Positions 21,566 through 30,597 of a stretch of 64,000 nt of DNA are shown piece by piece. The notes beneath the pieces were generated by a model, which ran no database searches, was not told the origin of the DNA, and saw only the letters and a program-made list of their open reading frames with translations. This DNA comes from Psychrobacter sp. P11F6 (GTDB lineage Bacteria > Pseudomonadota > Gammaproteobacteria > Pseudomonadales > Moraxellaceae). Every line of letters begins with the position of its first letter. Position 1 is the first letter of the stretch. Location of the stretch: the NCBI RefSeq assembly GCF_001435295.1, contig NZ_CM003594.1:3120574-3184573 (forward strand), in the 5' to 3' direction. Made by a program: the position numbers and the translations under genes.

Positions 21566-22945
21566 ATGAGCCAACACAGCAGTTCACTTACTGATCAAGC
21601 CACCAATGATGCTAGCGCAACAGCAGAGTATCAACCGCGTCAGAAACTACCGCACTATGAGCGTGGCGATGACTTGCGCGTCGTAATTACGGGTATGGGT
21701 GCGTTAACACCTTTGGGACTCGACGTCGATAGCTCATGGACTAAGCTGCTCAATGGTGATAGCGGCATCGCGCCAATTACACATTTTGATGCTACTGGCT
21801 ATCGCGCTCAAATTGCTGGCGTGGTCAAGGATTTCGATGCCAAGCAATATATGAATGCCAAAGACGCGCGACGCTATGATGAATTTATTCATTATGGTAT
21901 TGCCGCCTCTAGTATGGCATTACAGAACGCTGGTTTTATCGATGAAGTAAGTGCTGCTGATGCACCTGTGCAAAATGTCGATCAAGAGCGATTCGGCATT
22001 ATTTTAGGCTCAGGTATTGGTGGTATCCAAACCATTGAAAACAGTCGCGATACGCTACGAGAAAAAGGCGCTATGAAAGTTTCGCCCTTTATCATTCCTG
22101 GCTCTATTGTGAATATGGCAGCAGGCTTAGTGGCCATTAAACATACCTTAAAAGGTCCCAACCTTGCGACATCGACGGCTTGTACCACCGCTACCCATGC
22201 GATGGGTCTCGCTGCACGTTTGATTGCTTATGGTGACGCCGATGTCATGCTAGCAGGTGGTAGTGAAAAAGGCTCCAGCCCACTTGGCATATCAGGTTTT
22301 GGTGCCATGCATGCCCTCTCAACTCGTAATGACGAGCCAACCAAAGCCTCGCGTCCCTTTGACAAAGACCGTGATGGCTTTGTGCTCGGTGATGGCGCGG
22401 GTATGGTGGTACTAGAAAGCCTCGCTCATGCCAAAGCACGCGGTGCAACCATACTCGCTGAACTGGTCGGCTTTGGGATGAGTGATGACGCCAGTCACAT
22501 CACAGCACCGCCTGAAGATGGCAGCGGCGCGGCACGAGCGATGCGTAATGCCCTAAATGATGCAGGTATTGAGCCATCGAGTATTGGTTATGTCAATGCT
22601 CATGGCACCAGCACCCCTGCGGGTGATGTCGCTGAATCTATTGCTATTGAAACCGTTTTTGCCCCAGTTAAAGACCGCATTTTGGTCAGCTCAACCAAAT
22701 CGATGACGGGTCATTTGCTTGGTGCCGCGGGTGCTGTTGAAGCCATATTCACCGTCCTTGCCCTACAGCATCAGCATGTGCCACCCACCATTAATTTGGA
22801 CAATGTGGAAGACAACTGTAACCTCGACTATGTCGCCAACCAATCGCGCAAAGTTGAAAACCTACAGTATGCCGTATCCAATAGCTTTGGCTTTGGTGGT
22901 ACCAATGGCTCGTTAGTATTTGCGCGCTGGCCCGTGAATCATTAA
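21566..22945 (+). CDS. fabF: 3-oxoacyl-ACP synthase II (KAS II)
   Basis: FabF condenses malonyl-ACP with acyl-ACP in fatty acid elongation. The KAS catalytic set is present: Cys206 in the STACTTATHAMG block, His346 in NAHGTSTP and His383 in KSMTGHLLGAAG. VVITGMGALTPLG marks the true domain start at about residue 41. The first 40 residues are a polar extension not seen in the usual 412-residue FabF. TAGGAT precedes the chosen start. A terminator follows at 23014. It is not in a fab cluster here, so it may be a second, specialised KAS II copy. The KAS fold is certain; FabF versus a close paralogue is less so. Confidence 0.92.
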   Translation: MSQHSSSLTDQATNDASATAEYQPRQKLPHYERGDDLRVVITGMGALTPLGLDVDSSWTKLLNGDSGIAPITHFDATGYRAQIAGVVKDFDAKQYMNAKDARRYDEFIHYGIAASSMALQNAGFIDEVSAADAPVQNVDQERFGIILGSGIGGIQTIENSRDTLREKGAMKVSPFIIPGSIVNMAAGLVAIKHTLKGPNLATSTACTTATHAMGLAARLIAYGDADVMLAGGSEKGSSPLGISGFGAMHALSTRNDEPTKASRPFDKDRDGFVLGDGAGMVVLESLAHAKARGATILAELVGFGMSDDASHITAPPEDGSGAARAMRNALNDAGIEPSSIGYVNAHGTSTPAGDVAESIAIETVFAPVKDRILVSSTKSMTGHLLGAAGAVEAIFTVLALQHQHVPPTINLDNVEDNCNLDYVANQSRKVENLQYAVSNSFGFGGTNGSLVFARWPVNH

Positions 22946-23013
22946 GGTATAAAACTCACCATATCGGTCGTTGTAACCTTGGTGTCAGATTTACTACGTT
23001 TGTCCACTTGCAG

Positions 23014-23051
23014 CCCCTTATCGTATTTGCGTATGATAAGGGGTAATTTTT
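23014..23051 (+). terminator. Terminator of fabF, ending next to the following start codon
   Basis: Arms CCCCTTATC and GATAAGGGG enclose a 12-base loop and are followed by TAATTTTT. The T tract ends ten bases before the start codon of the next gene, so the hairpin may also act as an attenuator for it. Confidence 0.75.
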
Positions 23052-23060
23052 GGAACATTT

Positions 23061-23891
23061 ATGGACGATACCATGTCAAGCTACTCATTTTCCCATCAGT
23101 TTTACCAGCGCTGGACGTGTGCGCCTGAACCTATTCGCGCAGCAATTACCCAAGAGCTAAAAGACATCACCACCTTACTGCAAAACGATACCCCATTTGA
23201 AAGCTTTGTCTTTAATACTCATGATTTGGATACCCACATCGATGAGCTCTACGAAAACCATGAAGCGGAGCAAGCCATCGCTAAAGCCATTACTGACAAA
23301 AAGGCCGAAGAGCAAGCGACCGCAGAAAAACAGCAGCGAGAAGAACAACAAAAAGTAAAAGCGGCAGAGGATGCCAGATTAAAAGAAAGTGCTAGATTAA
23401 AAGAAGCAGCAGATACCGCGCAAAAAGAACAACAGAAAACTGAGCAAATAGCCGCTGAGAAGAATAATCTTGCTGATAAAACGACCGCTATGAACACCAA
23501 TGATGCGAGTGATTCAGAATCGCTCAGCATTGATAACACGGTTGAAAAAAACCAAAATGTTGAAAAATCGGCTGCGACGCAATCTAGTTCTGAGAACAAA
23601 ACCATTAGTGAACATGCTAATGTCGCTCATGACAAGCATATCAATGACGACCACAGTATAAAAGCGGTCAATGACAAAGCCAGCGCCGCCATCAAACTGG
23701 CACTGAAAGATGCAAAACTAAGTACCACGCATCAAGAGATGATCCGTGAGTTGGAAATGCAAATTGATGATTATCTCAGTGAGCAAATGATGCTGATGTC
23801 TGAGAATTTAAAATCTTGGTTACGTGCTGAAGTGACTCAAAATCTAAGCGAAGATGAAGTAGGAACTGACAAAGAATCGAAAAAAAGCTAA
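23061..23891 (+). CDS. Hypothetical coiled-coil protein, 276 aa
   Basis: No named family is recognised. The N-terminal 60 residues (FYQRWTCAPEPIRAAITQEL) look like a small folded helical domain. Residues about 75-150 are extremely Lys/Glu/Ala/Gln-rich, a predicted charged coiled coil; 150-210 is polar and disordered-looking, and the C-terminal 65 residues are again helical (EMIRELEMQIDDYLSEQMM). No signal peptide or membrane segment. The start may be Met1 or Met5; both lie directly after the fabF terminator. Terminal domains separated by a long charged spacer suggest a tethering or adaptor role, but this is only inference. Confidence 0.7.
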   Translation: MDDTMSSYSFSHQFYQRWTCAPEPIRAAITQELKDITTLLQNDTPFESFVFNTHDLDTHIDELYENHEAEQAIAKAITDKKAEEQATAEKQQREEQQKVKAAEDARLKESARLKEAADTAQKEQQKTEQIAAEKNNLADKTTAMNTNDASDSESLSIDNTVEKNQNVEKSAATQSSSENKTISEHANVAHDKHINDDHSIKAVNDKASAAIKLALKDAKLSTTHQEMIRELEMQIDDYLSEQMMLMSENLKSWLRAEVTQNLSEDEVGTDKESKKS

Positions 23892-23951
23892 ACGCTGCTT
23901 CCTACGCATCACCTTTTAGCAATAAATCCTCAGTAACAAATTCCTAGTACT

Positions 23952-23985
23952 AAAAAACCCCCGTAAACTTTACGGGGGTTTTTTC
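23952..23985. terminator. Bidirectional terminator
   Basis: Arms AAAAAACCCCCGTAAA and TTTACGGGGGTTTTTT (separated by a couple of bases) lie between the coiled-coil gene and the convergent aminopeptidase gene. Confidence 0.93.
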
Positions 23986-24015
23986 ATTTTAGATTCGTCG
24001 ATATGAGCGTTTACT

Positions 24016-25833
24016 TTAGATAGCCTTAGTCCGCTCAGTCAGCCAGTCAAGTGCCGCACCTTCAACGCGGTCTTTTAGCTCTGCATAGACTTGGCTATGA
24101 TAGTTATTCAACCAATCAATTTCGATTTGAGTTAATAATGACGACTCAATTAAACGGGTATCAATTGGGCAATAAGTGACAGTTTCAAAATTAAGAAAAT
24201 CGCCGAATTCCGTTTCTATAGGCTGGGCAACACGTTTATTAACCATCAGGTTCTCAATACGAATACCGTATTTGCCTTCACGGTATAGACCTGGCTCATT
24301 ACTTGAGATCATGCCCTCTTTCATCGCGCGCTCTTTCGGCATGCTGGCACTATAAGCAATCACTTGTGGGCCTTCATGGACGTTCAAGAAATAACCAACG
24401 CCATGACCAGTACCGTGACCATAATCCATCTGTGCCTGCCATAATGGTGCACGGCATATCGCATCGATGAGTGGTGAGGCGATACCATCAGGGAAATGCG
24501 CTTTTGCTAAGGCAATATGGGCTTTGAGTACGGTGGTAAAGTCACGTTTGTGTTCGCTGCTTACCTGTCCAATACCGACCACACGAGTGATGTCTGTGGT
24601 GCCGTTTTGATACTGAGCGCCTGAGTCAATCAGTAACAATCCACCTTCGCCCTCGACCACATCAAGGTAGCTGAATTTTTCTGGTGTTGCACGATAATGT
24701 GGCAGCGCACCATTTTCATTAAAGCCTGCGATAGTCGGGAAACTTGGCGATACATAATGTGGCTGCTGACTGCGCACTTCGATGAGCATACTATCAACGT
24801 CCAGCTCGCTTAAACGCTCACCGTCTGCTAAACGCTGCTCAAATGCGGCAAAAAACTCACTTAATGCTGCACCATCTTGACGCATGGCTTCACGCACATG
24901 GTCGATATCAGCGTCAGATTTAACTGATTTTAGCAACGTACTTGGCGCCATTCGCTCAATAAAACCTATGCCATCGCCCATTTTAGATAACGTACCTACT
25001 GCCACTTTACTTGGGTCTAATAGCAATAAGTCATCAGCAGTCAATGTGCCCAACGCATCTTGCACAGCGTCATAATCAGCAAGGGTGATACCGCTGTCTT
25101 TTAAGCTTTGTGCTATCTCGCTACTTACTTTATTATTATCGATAAACAATGTCGCGTCATGTTCGCTAATGAGCATATGTGCCAAAAACACAGGGTTATA
25201 ATCAACATCAGCGCCGCGTAAATTGGTCAACCAAGCAATATCGTCTAAGCTTGAAAGCAAGTGATGGGTTGCGCCTGCCTCAGCCATACCTGCGCGTACA
25301 GCGGCAAGTTTTGAGGTAGCAGACTGCGCGACAAACTGCGCATCGTGTTGATATAGACTGGCAGTAGGTAGCGCTGGACGATCGCTCCATATTTCTGTCA
25401 ATACGTCACGCTCAGTGATTAACGTAATATCATTGGCATCAAAGGCATTTAACAATCTATCTTGCTCAGATATAGACAATACATTACCATCGACTGCCAC
25501 GCTATCACCCTCAGCCAAATGCTCGGCGAGCCAATCAATATGATTCGGCTGACCCGGTGCAAGCTTCTCTAAGCTAATACCAGTACCTTCTAATTGGTCA
25601 GCGGCATGTACCCAATAGCGGCTGTCCGTCCATAATCCAGCAAAATCAGCGGTAACAACGAGCGTACCGACTGAGCCTGTGAATCCTGATAACCATAAGC
25701 GCGCTTGCCAATATTCTGGCAGATACTCAGATAAATGCGGATCAGCAGACGGTACGATAATCGCGGTCAGATCTTGTGCTACCAACGCCTGACGTAGGCT
25801 GTCGATACGATCGTGGATGCTTTGTTTATTCAT
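24016..25833 (-). CDS. Aminopeptidase P family (Xaa-Pro aminopeptidase, M24B), 605 aa
   Basis: Aminopeptidase P removes the N-terminal residue from peptides whose second residue is proline, using two metal ions. The protein has two creatinase-like N-terminal domains and a C-terminal pita-bread domain. Predicted metal ligands lie in LLIDSGAQYQNGTTDITR (two Asp, about residue 400), GHGTGHGVGYFLNVHEGP (His, about 470) and SNEPGLYREGKYGIRIEN (two Glu, about 510). The 600-residue three-domain form matches the eukaryote-like XPNPEP1 type and not the 440-residue E. coli PepP. AAGGACAC precedes the start. The adjacent peptide transporter gene suggests a joint role in peptide use. Confidence 0.93.
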   Translation of the reverse strand: MNKQSIHDRIDSLRQALVAQDLTAIIVPSADPHLSEYLPEYWQARLWLSGFTGSVGTLVVTADFAGLWTDSRYWVHAADQLEGTGISLEKLAPGQPNHIDWLAEHLAEGDSVAVDGNVLSISEQDRLLNAFDANDITLITERDVLTEIWSDRPALPTASLYQHDAQFVAQSATSKLAAVRAGMAEAGATHHLLSSLDDIAWLTNLRGADVDYNPVFLAHMLISEHDATLFIDNNKVSSEIAQSLKDSGITLADYDAVQDALGTLTADDLLLLDPSKVAVGTLSKMGDGIGFIERMAPSTLLKSVKSDADIDHVREAMRQDGAALSEFFAAFEQRLADGERLSELDVDSMLIEVRSQQPHYVSPSFPTIAGFNENGALPHYRATPEKFSYLDVVEGEGGLLLIDSGAQYQNGTTDITRVVGIGQVSSEHKRDFTTVLKAHIALAKAHFPDGIASPLIDAICRAPLWQAQMDYGHGTGHGVGYFLNVHEGPQVIAYSASMPKERAMKEGMISSNEPGLYREGKYGIRIENLMVNKRVAQPIETEFGDFLNFETVTYCPIDTRLIESSLLTQIEIDWLNNYHSQVYAELKDRVEGAALDWLTERTKAI

Positions 25834-26233
25834 AAAAGGTGTCCTTATTGATTTTAAAAAATAAGATTTGGAAAAATCATATTGTGAGGCGACTATGGAT
25901 AGTCGTCTTATTTGAGCGAGTAAACTGTTTTAGGCGTTTGCTATTTATCATTCACTGAATGCTTAGCATCTAAACAACCTGCGTAAGACGCTTAATGTCT
26001 TAAAAATTAAAGTGTTGTCAATGACCAGATAGATAAGGCTAACTATTTTTAGGAGCATTACAGCAGAGCATTATTAGATGTTTGGGCGGAAAGCGGACTT
26101 TCAATAGCGTGGGGGCAATAACTTACTAAGTGTCACCATAAAACGTGCTACCAATCATGGTAACACGTCTCGCCATCTAACATTTTTGCTGGTATTGCTA
26201 TTGATACTAAATCACGTTAACTGTATGTCTGAA
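25834..26233. other. Intergenic region between aminopeptidase and POT transporter genes
   Basis: The 400 bases include a hairpin at 26137-26168 that may end the transporter transcript, and the presumed promoter of the aminopeptidase gene. No coding frame is seen. Confidence 0.5.
26137..26168 (-). terminator. Possible weak terminator of the POT transporter gene
   Basis: On the minus strand ACGTG-TTACCA-TGAT-TGGTA-GCACGT forms a hairpin with one mismatch, followed by TTTTATGG. The short T tract makes it a weak candidate. Confidence 0.45.
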
Positions 26234-27796
26234 TTAGCTCAGCTTATCTGCACGCTCGCTTTTTTGCAGCATATTATTGATCGGTTTGGCTAATGCCAAT
26301 AAGACAACGGCTGTGACCACCAAAAAGATTGTCATCATCGTAAATAAGCCCGGCAACCCTTCGATCTTATCCGCTGATACTTGACCACCAAAGAACGCAG
26401 CAACCAAATTACCTAAAGCGAGAGAAGCAAAGAAAAGCCCCATCATCTGACCTTGCATGCCTTTTGGCGCAAGCTTAGTCATCGCAGACAACCCGACAGG
26501 GCTGAGCGCCAATTCACCAAGTGTTAGCAATAATAAACTACCCACTAACCATAAAGGTGAAGCCAATCCACCATCGCTAGTCAAAATGCTTTTTGAGGCA
26601 AATATCATCAAAGCAAAGCCTGCAGCGGCAAACAACATACCAAGCGCAAACTTTACCATACTATTTGGCTCAAGGCCTCGATTGGCAAGCTTGACCCAAA
26701 CAATGCTAATGATCGGCGCTAATATTAAAATAAACAAAGGATTGAGCGATTGGAACCAAATACTAGGCACTTCAAAGCCTAAAACATTCAGGTCTGTATA
26801 GCGATCAGCGAACAGGTTAAAAGACGTTGGCTGCTGCTCAAAGCTTGACCAAAATAGCGTCGAGCCGATGATTAAGATAAAACAAATTAACAAACGCAGC
26901 TTGTCAGTTTTATCCAATCGCGGTGAAATAAACATGACAGCAAAGTATAGTATGACGACTGCTGCAATGAGGTAAGTCATATACTGAGCAACCATTTCAG
27001 GGTTAAATGGCATAATACCAGTCGACACTAAGACAGTAATGGCAGCAAGTAGCGCGAGAAACCCGCCAACCCAGCGACCTACATTTTTGAAACGTCCAGT
27101 CGTTTGTTCCCATTCAGGCGTAATGTTTTTGGCACGAGCATAACGATTTAAGGTTTTTTTAGCTGAAAACCGATAAATCAATAGTGAAGCTAACATGCCA
27201 AGACCACCGACACCAAAGCCTACATGCCACATACCTTTTTCTTTAAATACGCCAACGATAAGGGCAGCCAGTAGCGCACCAATATTGATACCCATATAAA
27301 ATAGAGTAAAGCCACTATCACGGCGTGCATCGCCTTTAGGGTACAACGTTCCGACCATCACGGAGATACAGGTTTTAAATAAGCCTGAACCGAGAACGAT
27401 ACACATCAAACCCACAAAAAACAGCGTCATCCCAAGCATAGCGGATAGTGCGATACACAAATGACCAAGGGCGATAATAATACTACCCCACCACAGTGCA
27501 CGCTCTTGACCGAGCCAATTATCAGCCAACCAGCCACCCGGTACTGCCGCTAAATATAACGAACCAGCAAAAATACCATAGATAGCAGAAGCTGTGACCT
27601 CATCGAAACCAAAACCGCCACTACCGACGGTCGCTACCATAAATAATACTAATAGTGGACGGATACTATAATAAGAGAATCGCTCCCACATTTCTGTGAA
27701 AAACAATGGACGTAGCGGCTTAGGGTGCCCCATAAATCCATTATCTAGTGCTGCCAATTCAGCAGCACTAACCTCTGACTTTGATTCTGTACTCAT
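26234..27796 (-). CDS. POT-family proton-dependent oligopeptide transporter
   Basis: POT (PTR2) transporters import di- and tripeptides with protons across the inner membrane. The 520-residue protein has about 14 hydrophobic segments, the bacterial POT number. The proton-coupling ExxERFxYY motif is intact as EMWERFSYY at residues 35-43, and FTLFYMGINIGAL near residue 165 matches the PTR2 signature region. AAAGGAAT precedes the start. The downstream neighbour on the same strand encodes aminopeptidase P, so imported peptides could be hydrolysed next door, although 400 bases with a possible terminator separate the genes. Confidence 0.94.
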   Translation of the reverse strand: MSTESKSEVSAAELAALDNGFMGHPKPLRPLFFTEMWERFSYYSIRPLLVLFMVATVGSGGFGFDEVTASAIYGIFAGSLYLAAVPGGWLADNWLGQERALWWGSIIIALGHLCIALSAMLGMTLFFVGLMCIVLGSGLFKTCISVMVGTLYPKGDARRDSGFTLFYMGINIGALLAALIVGVFKEKGMWHVGFGVGGLGMLASLLIYRFSAKKTLNRYARAKNITPEWEQTTGRFKNVGRWVGGFLALLAAITVLVSTGIMPFNPEMVAQYMTYLIAAVVILYFAVMFISPRLDKTDKLRLLICFILIIGSTLFWSSFEQQPTSFNLFADRYTDLNVLGFEVPSIWFQSLNPLFILILAPIISIVWVKLANRGLEPNSMVKFALGMLFAAAGFALMIFASKSILTSDGGLASPLWLVGSLLLLTLGELALSPVGLSAMTKLAPKGMQGQMMGLFFASLALGNLVAAFFGGQVSADKIEGLPGLFTMMTIFLVVTAVVLLALAKPINNMLQKSERADKLS

Positions 27797-27936
27797 AACT
27801 TTATTCCTTTAAAGACCACTGTATTAACGACCAAACATATAATTATCCCGACAAGCGGTCATATAGGCGCATCATTGTTTCAATTGGATATAATCAAGTA
27901 AAGAAATAATTGGTCAATAATTACACAAATACCCAC

Positions 27937-27974
27937 AAAAAAGCCCGCTATCATTGGCTGAAAGCGGGCTTTTA
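27937..27974 (-). terminator. Terminator of the acidic membrane protein gene
   Basis: Arms AAAAGCCCGCT and AGCGGGCTTTT enclose a 13-base loop, with T tracts on both strands. It lies downstream of the gene ending at 28152. Confidence 0.88.
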
Positions 27975-28040
27975 TTCTTAGCATCAATGGCATTGATGAC
28001 GATGCTGTTGTGCTTACGGTATTACAATAATATTGCCATA

Positions 28041-28103
28041 ATACTTAGTTTTTAAGCAAAAACACTTAGGTTTTAAGCGAAAATACTTAGGCTTTAAGCG
28101 AAG
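28041..28103. repeat. Three tandem copies of a 21-bp repeat
   Basis: Units at 28041-28061, 28062-28082 and 28083-28103 share the pattern AYACTTAGGTTTTAAGCGAAA with few differences. They are transcribed in the 3' untranslated region of the gene ending at 28152. Too few and unspaced for CRISPR. Confidence 0.85.
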
Positions 28104-28151
28104 CGGTTTGTCGAGCTGTACATTTAAAAAGGTAGCATCGACTTACGTATA

Positions 28152-28589
28152 TTACTGTGCGGCTACCGCTTCATCAGTGGTATCACCCGCTTCCAAATCA
28201 CCGTCTGCTTGCTCAGCCGTTAGATCAGCATCTGCAACCGCAGTTTGACTGACTGTACCAGAAGCAGTGGCAGTACCAGCTTCTGCGGTAACCACAGCGC
28301 TATCAGTATCGGTCGCTGGGGTGACGCTTGCATCTGCAGCAGTATCAGTCGCTGTAGCATCCGCAGCTACAGGTGCTGTTTCAGCTGGCGCAGTGTCTTC
28401 AGCAGCAATCGCTTCTGCTTCATCAGCCGCCGCTGACGTTTCGGTTGTCTCAGCAGTAATGTGCTCGCCTGCTGGACGCAAAAATCCAGAAATACCAATA
28501 AGTAAGACGATACCTAAAAATAAGGCAACACCGCCTAAAGCAAATAAGAACTCTTTCTTAGGGTTGTTTTCGACAATATGTTCTGACAT
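28152..28589 (-). CDS. Small membrane-anchored protein with acidic Ala/Thr-rich tail
   Basis: The 145-residue protein has a short basic start, one membrane segment at about residues 14-36 (FALGGVALFLGIVLLIGISGF), and then more than 100 residues of low-complexity Ala/Thr/Asp/Glu sequence. No family is recognised. The charge pattern before the helix suggests the tail lies in the periplasm. The start is well supported by AAGGTGGATAAGG. Composition resembles the acidic lipoprotein at 61925, but there is no clear sequence relation. An overlapping alanine-rich frame on the other strand is a composition artefact. Function unknown; an envelope spacer or surface-charge role would be a guess. Confidence 0.7.
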   Translation of the reverse strand: MSEHIVENNPKKEFLFALGGVALFLGIVLLIGISGFLRPAGEHITAETTETSAAADEAEAIAAEDTAPAETAPVAADATATDTAADASVTPATDTDSAVVTAEAGTATASGTVSQTAVADADLTAEQADGDLEAGDTTDEAVAAQ

Positions 28590-28769
28590 ACCTTATCCAC
28601 CTTGCACAAAATATTTAAAATATTGGTCTATTATATCGCAATTCGTACCGATTTGTTAAAACCCTTAAGTATTTAAAGGATTTATTATCAACAAACTTTG
28701 CCACTCGCTTTTGTGGTTAATTCTCATAACCCATTCTAGCGATTCATTATGACTTGTAATAATAGCCAG

Positions 28770-30353
28770 TTATTTTAGCGACTTACCCAAACGCGGTTGC
28801 GGCATCCCACGCTTACCAAAGTAGCTCAAGACAAGTAACAGCGTAATGATAAAAAGAATCGGATAATTACCGAAGCTCATAAAAGGTGTATTACCAACCC
28901 GCGCCTGAACATCACCGCGCAATACGGTGCGCTCAAACTGCGGTGCACGCTCGACGATACGACCTTTATGATCGATGATCGCGGTCACGCCCGTATTGGT
29001 CGCACGCATAAACCAACGCCCATTCTCTAGCGCGCGCATCTGCACCATTTGCAGATGTTGCAATGGACCTGCCGACGTACCAAACCAAGCATCGTTTGAG
29101 ATGGTCAATAAGAAGTCCGTGCCAATCGCGTTTTTACGAGTGGTATCAGGGTAAGCCACTTCATAACAGACTGCTGAGCCCAAATTATGACCACGTACAC
29201 GCAGCGGTGATTGGTTGTCACTACCACGACTATAGCTCATGATTTCTTGACTACCAGCAAGGTTTGGCAAGATATCTAACATGCCTTCGAAGGGAATATA
29301 TTCACCAAATGGTACCAGGCGCTGCTTTTTATACATGCCCTCAGCGTCACTACCTAGCGCAACCACGCTATTATAAAATGGCGGATATTTATCCGTTTTT
29401 GGGTCAAAGTTTTCTAAATCTCTATAAGGAATACCTGTTACCCACGTGGTATCTGTTTCTTTGGCCATTTTAACCATTTCACTGATAAAACCAATCGCTT
29501 CATCTTGAAACATAGGAATCGAGGATTCTGGCCATAAGACGATATCGCGATCCCACTCAGTACTGGTCAGAGTTGCATAAATTTTCAGGGTTTCTATTTG
29601 ATATTCGGTGAGCCATTTTAAATCTTGTGGAATATTACCTTGGATTAAGGACACGGACAAATCAGGCGTACCTTTTGGTTTCGTCCATTGCGGATTCATC
29701 AACCATAACGCGCTGCTAATTACCAACAATGCTATCGACGGAATCATATATCCGCCACGGCGACGCAATAGCTCAACCAAACTGGCTGCCAATAATACCG
29801 CCACAAAAGACACTGCAAAGACGCCAGCGACTGGTGCTAATGACGATAACCAATACTGCTCCGTAAAGGCATAACCGACAAACAACCACGGAAATCCAGT
29901 GAACAGCCACGTTTTCAGCCACTCTTGTAATATCCATAGCGCCGCAAACGACAACGGCTGACGACCGACCATACGGTTGAAAACCAACGCCAAAAAGCCA
30001 TGAAACAAGCCCATGCCTAACCCCATCAGCGCGATCATAATCAGCGCAAGCCATGCTGGCGTATCGCCATAGACATGAATAGAGGTGTATAACCAAAATG
30101 CACCAACGCACCAAAGTCCCGTACCGTAAGCCTGACCGATAAGAAAAGCACGCTTGCCACTCATATCAGGCATCAATAAGGCATATAAAATAGCAGGCGA
30201 CACTAGCGCCAGTGGCCAAATGCCATAAGGCGCAAGTGCAAATATAAACACTGCCCCTGCCAACAACGCAATCAATACCGTCAGCGCTATAGGCAAACCC
30301 TTTGGCTTGTCAGGGTTCAGGCGTTTTTGTAAATCAACAGTAGACAGGCGCAT
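28770..30353 (-). CDS. lnt: Apolipoprotein N-acyltransferase
   Basis: Lnt adds the third acyl chain to the N-terminal cysteine of lipoproteins, the last maturation step before Lol sorting. The 527-residue protein has a polytopic N-terminal half (about six to eight helices) and a periplasmic nitrilase-like domain. The catalytic triad is visible as Glu in LWPESSIP (about residue 275), Lys in KKQRLVPFGEY (about 341) and Cys in SAVCYEVAYPD (about 395). A final membrane helix lies near the C-terminus. At least three lipoprotein precursors are encoded in this window. It follows corC as in other gammaproteobacteria, but a terminator separates the two. Confidence 0.96.
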   Translation of the reverse strand: MRLSTVDLQKRLNPDKPKGLPIALTVLIALLAGAVFIFALAPYGIWPLALVSPAILYALLMPDMSGKRAFLIGQAYGTGLWCVGAFWLYTSIHVYGDTPAWLALIMIALMGLGMGLFHGFLALVFNRMVGRQPLSFAALWILQEWLKTWLFTGFPWLFVGYAFTEQYWLSSLAPVAGVFAVSFVAVLLAASLVELLRRRGGYMIPSIALLVISSALWLMNPQWTKPKGTPDLSVSLIQGNIPQDLKWLTEYQIETLKIYATLTSTEWDRDIVLWPESSIPMFQDEAIGFISEMVKMAKETDTTWVTGIPYRDLENFDPKTDKYPPFYNSVVALGSDAEGMYKKQRLVPFGEYIPFEGMLDILPNLAGSQEIMSYSRGSDNQSPLRVRGHNLGSAVCYEVAYPDTTRKNAIGTDFLLTISNDAWFGTSAGPLQHLQMVQMRALENGRWFMRATNTGVTAIIDHKGRIVERAPQFERTVLRGDVQARVGNTPFMSFGNYPILFIITLLLVLSYFGKRGMPQPRLGKSLK

Positions 30354-30530
30354 AGCAGTTATCCAAAACCATATTTTTCAAAATTTTAAGCGTCAACATT
30401 CAGATAAAAACCAAGCTGAAGCAGACCGTATTGTGTTTTGTACAGTATCTAAAAGTTAAACCTGCCCATGATACCAGTCTCAACCCATTAATAGGTAACA
30501 TTGCGTAGCAAATACCCAATAGCAAACACA

Positions 30531-30560
30531 AAAAAAACACGACCGCAATCGTGTTTTTTT
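30531..30560. terminator. Bidirectional-looking terminator between corC and lnt
   Basis: Arms AAAAAAACACGA and TCGTGTTTTTTT enclose a six-base loop. On the minus strand it follows corC and precedes lnt. Confidence 0.9.
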
Positions 30561-30597
30561 GAGTATATCAAACAATGTTTAGGTCGCTATCGACATA

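Larger units (their letters stand above)
27797..28151. other. Intergenic region with terminator and 21-bp tandem repeat
   Basis: The 355 bases hold the promoter region of the POT gene, the terminator of the acidic membrane protein gene (27937-27974) and a three-copy tandem repeat (28041-28103). No coding frame is seen. Confidence 0.7.

Noticed and set aside
28041-28103. Tandem repeats as a CRISPR array
   Set aside because: Repeats are directly adjacent with no spacers and number only three; no cas genes are present.
28267-28659. Alanine-rich open frame on the plus strand opposite the acidic membrane protein gene
   Set aside because: It mirrors the GC-biased low-complexity codons of the true gene; it has no ribosome site and no family features.
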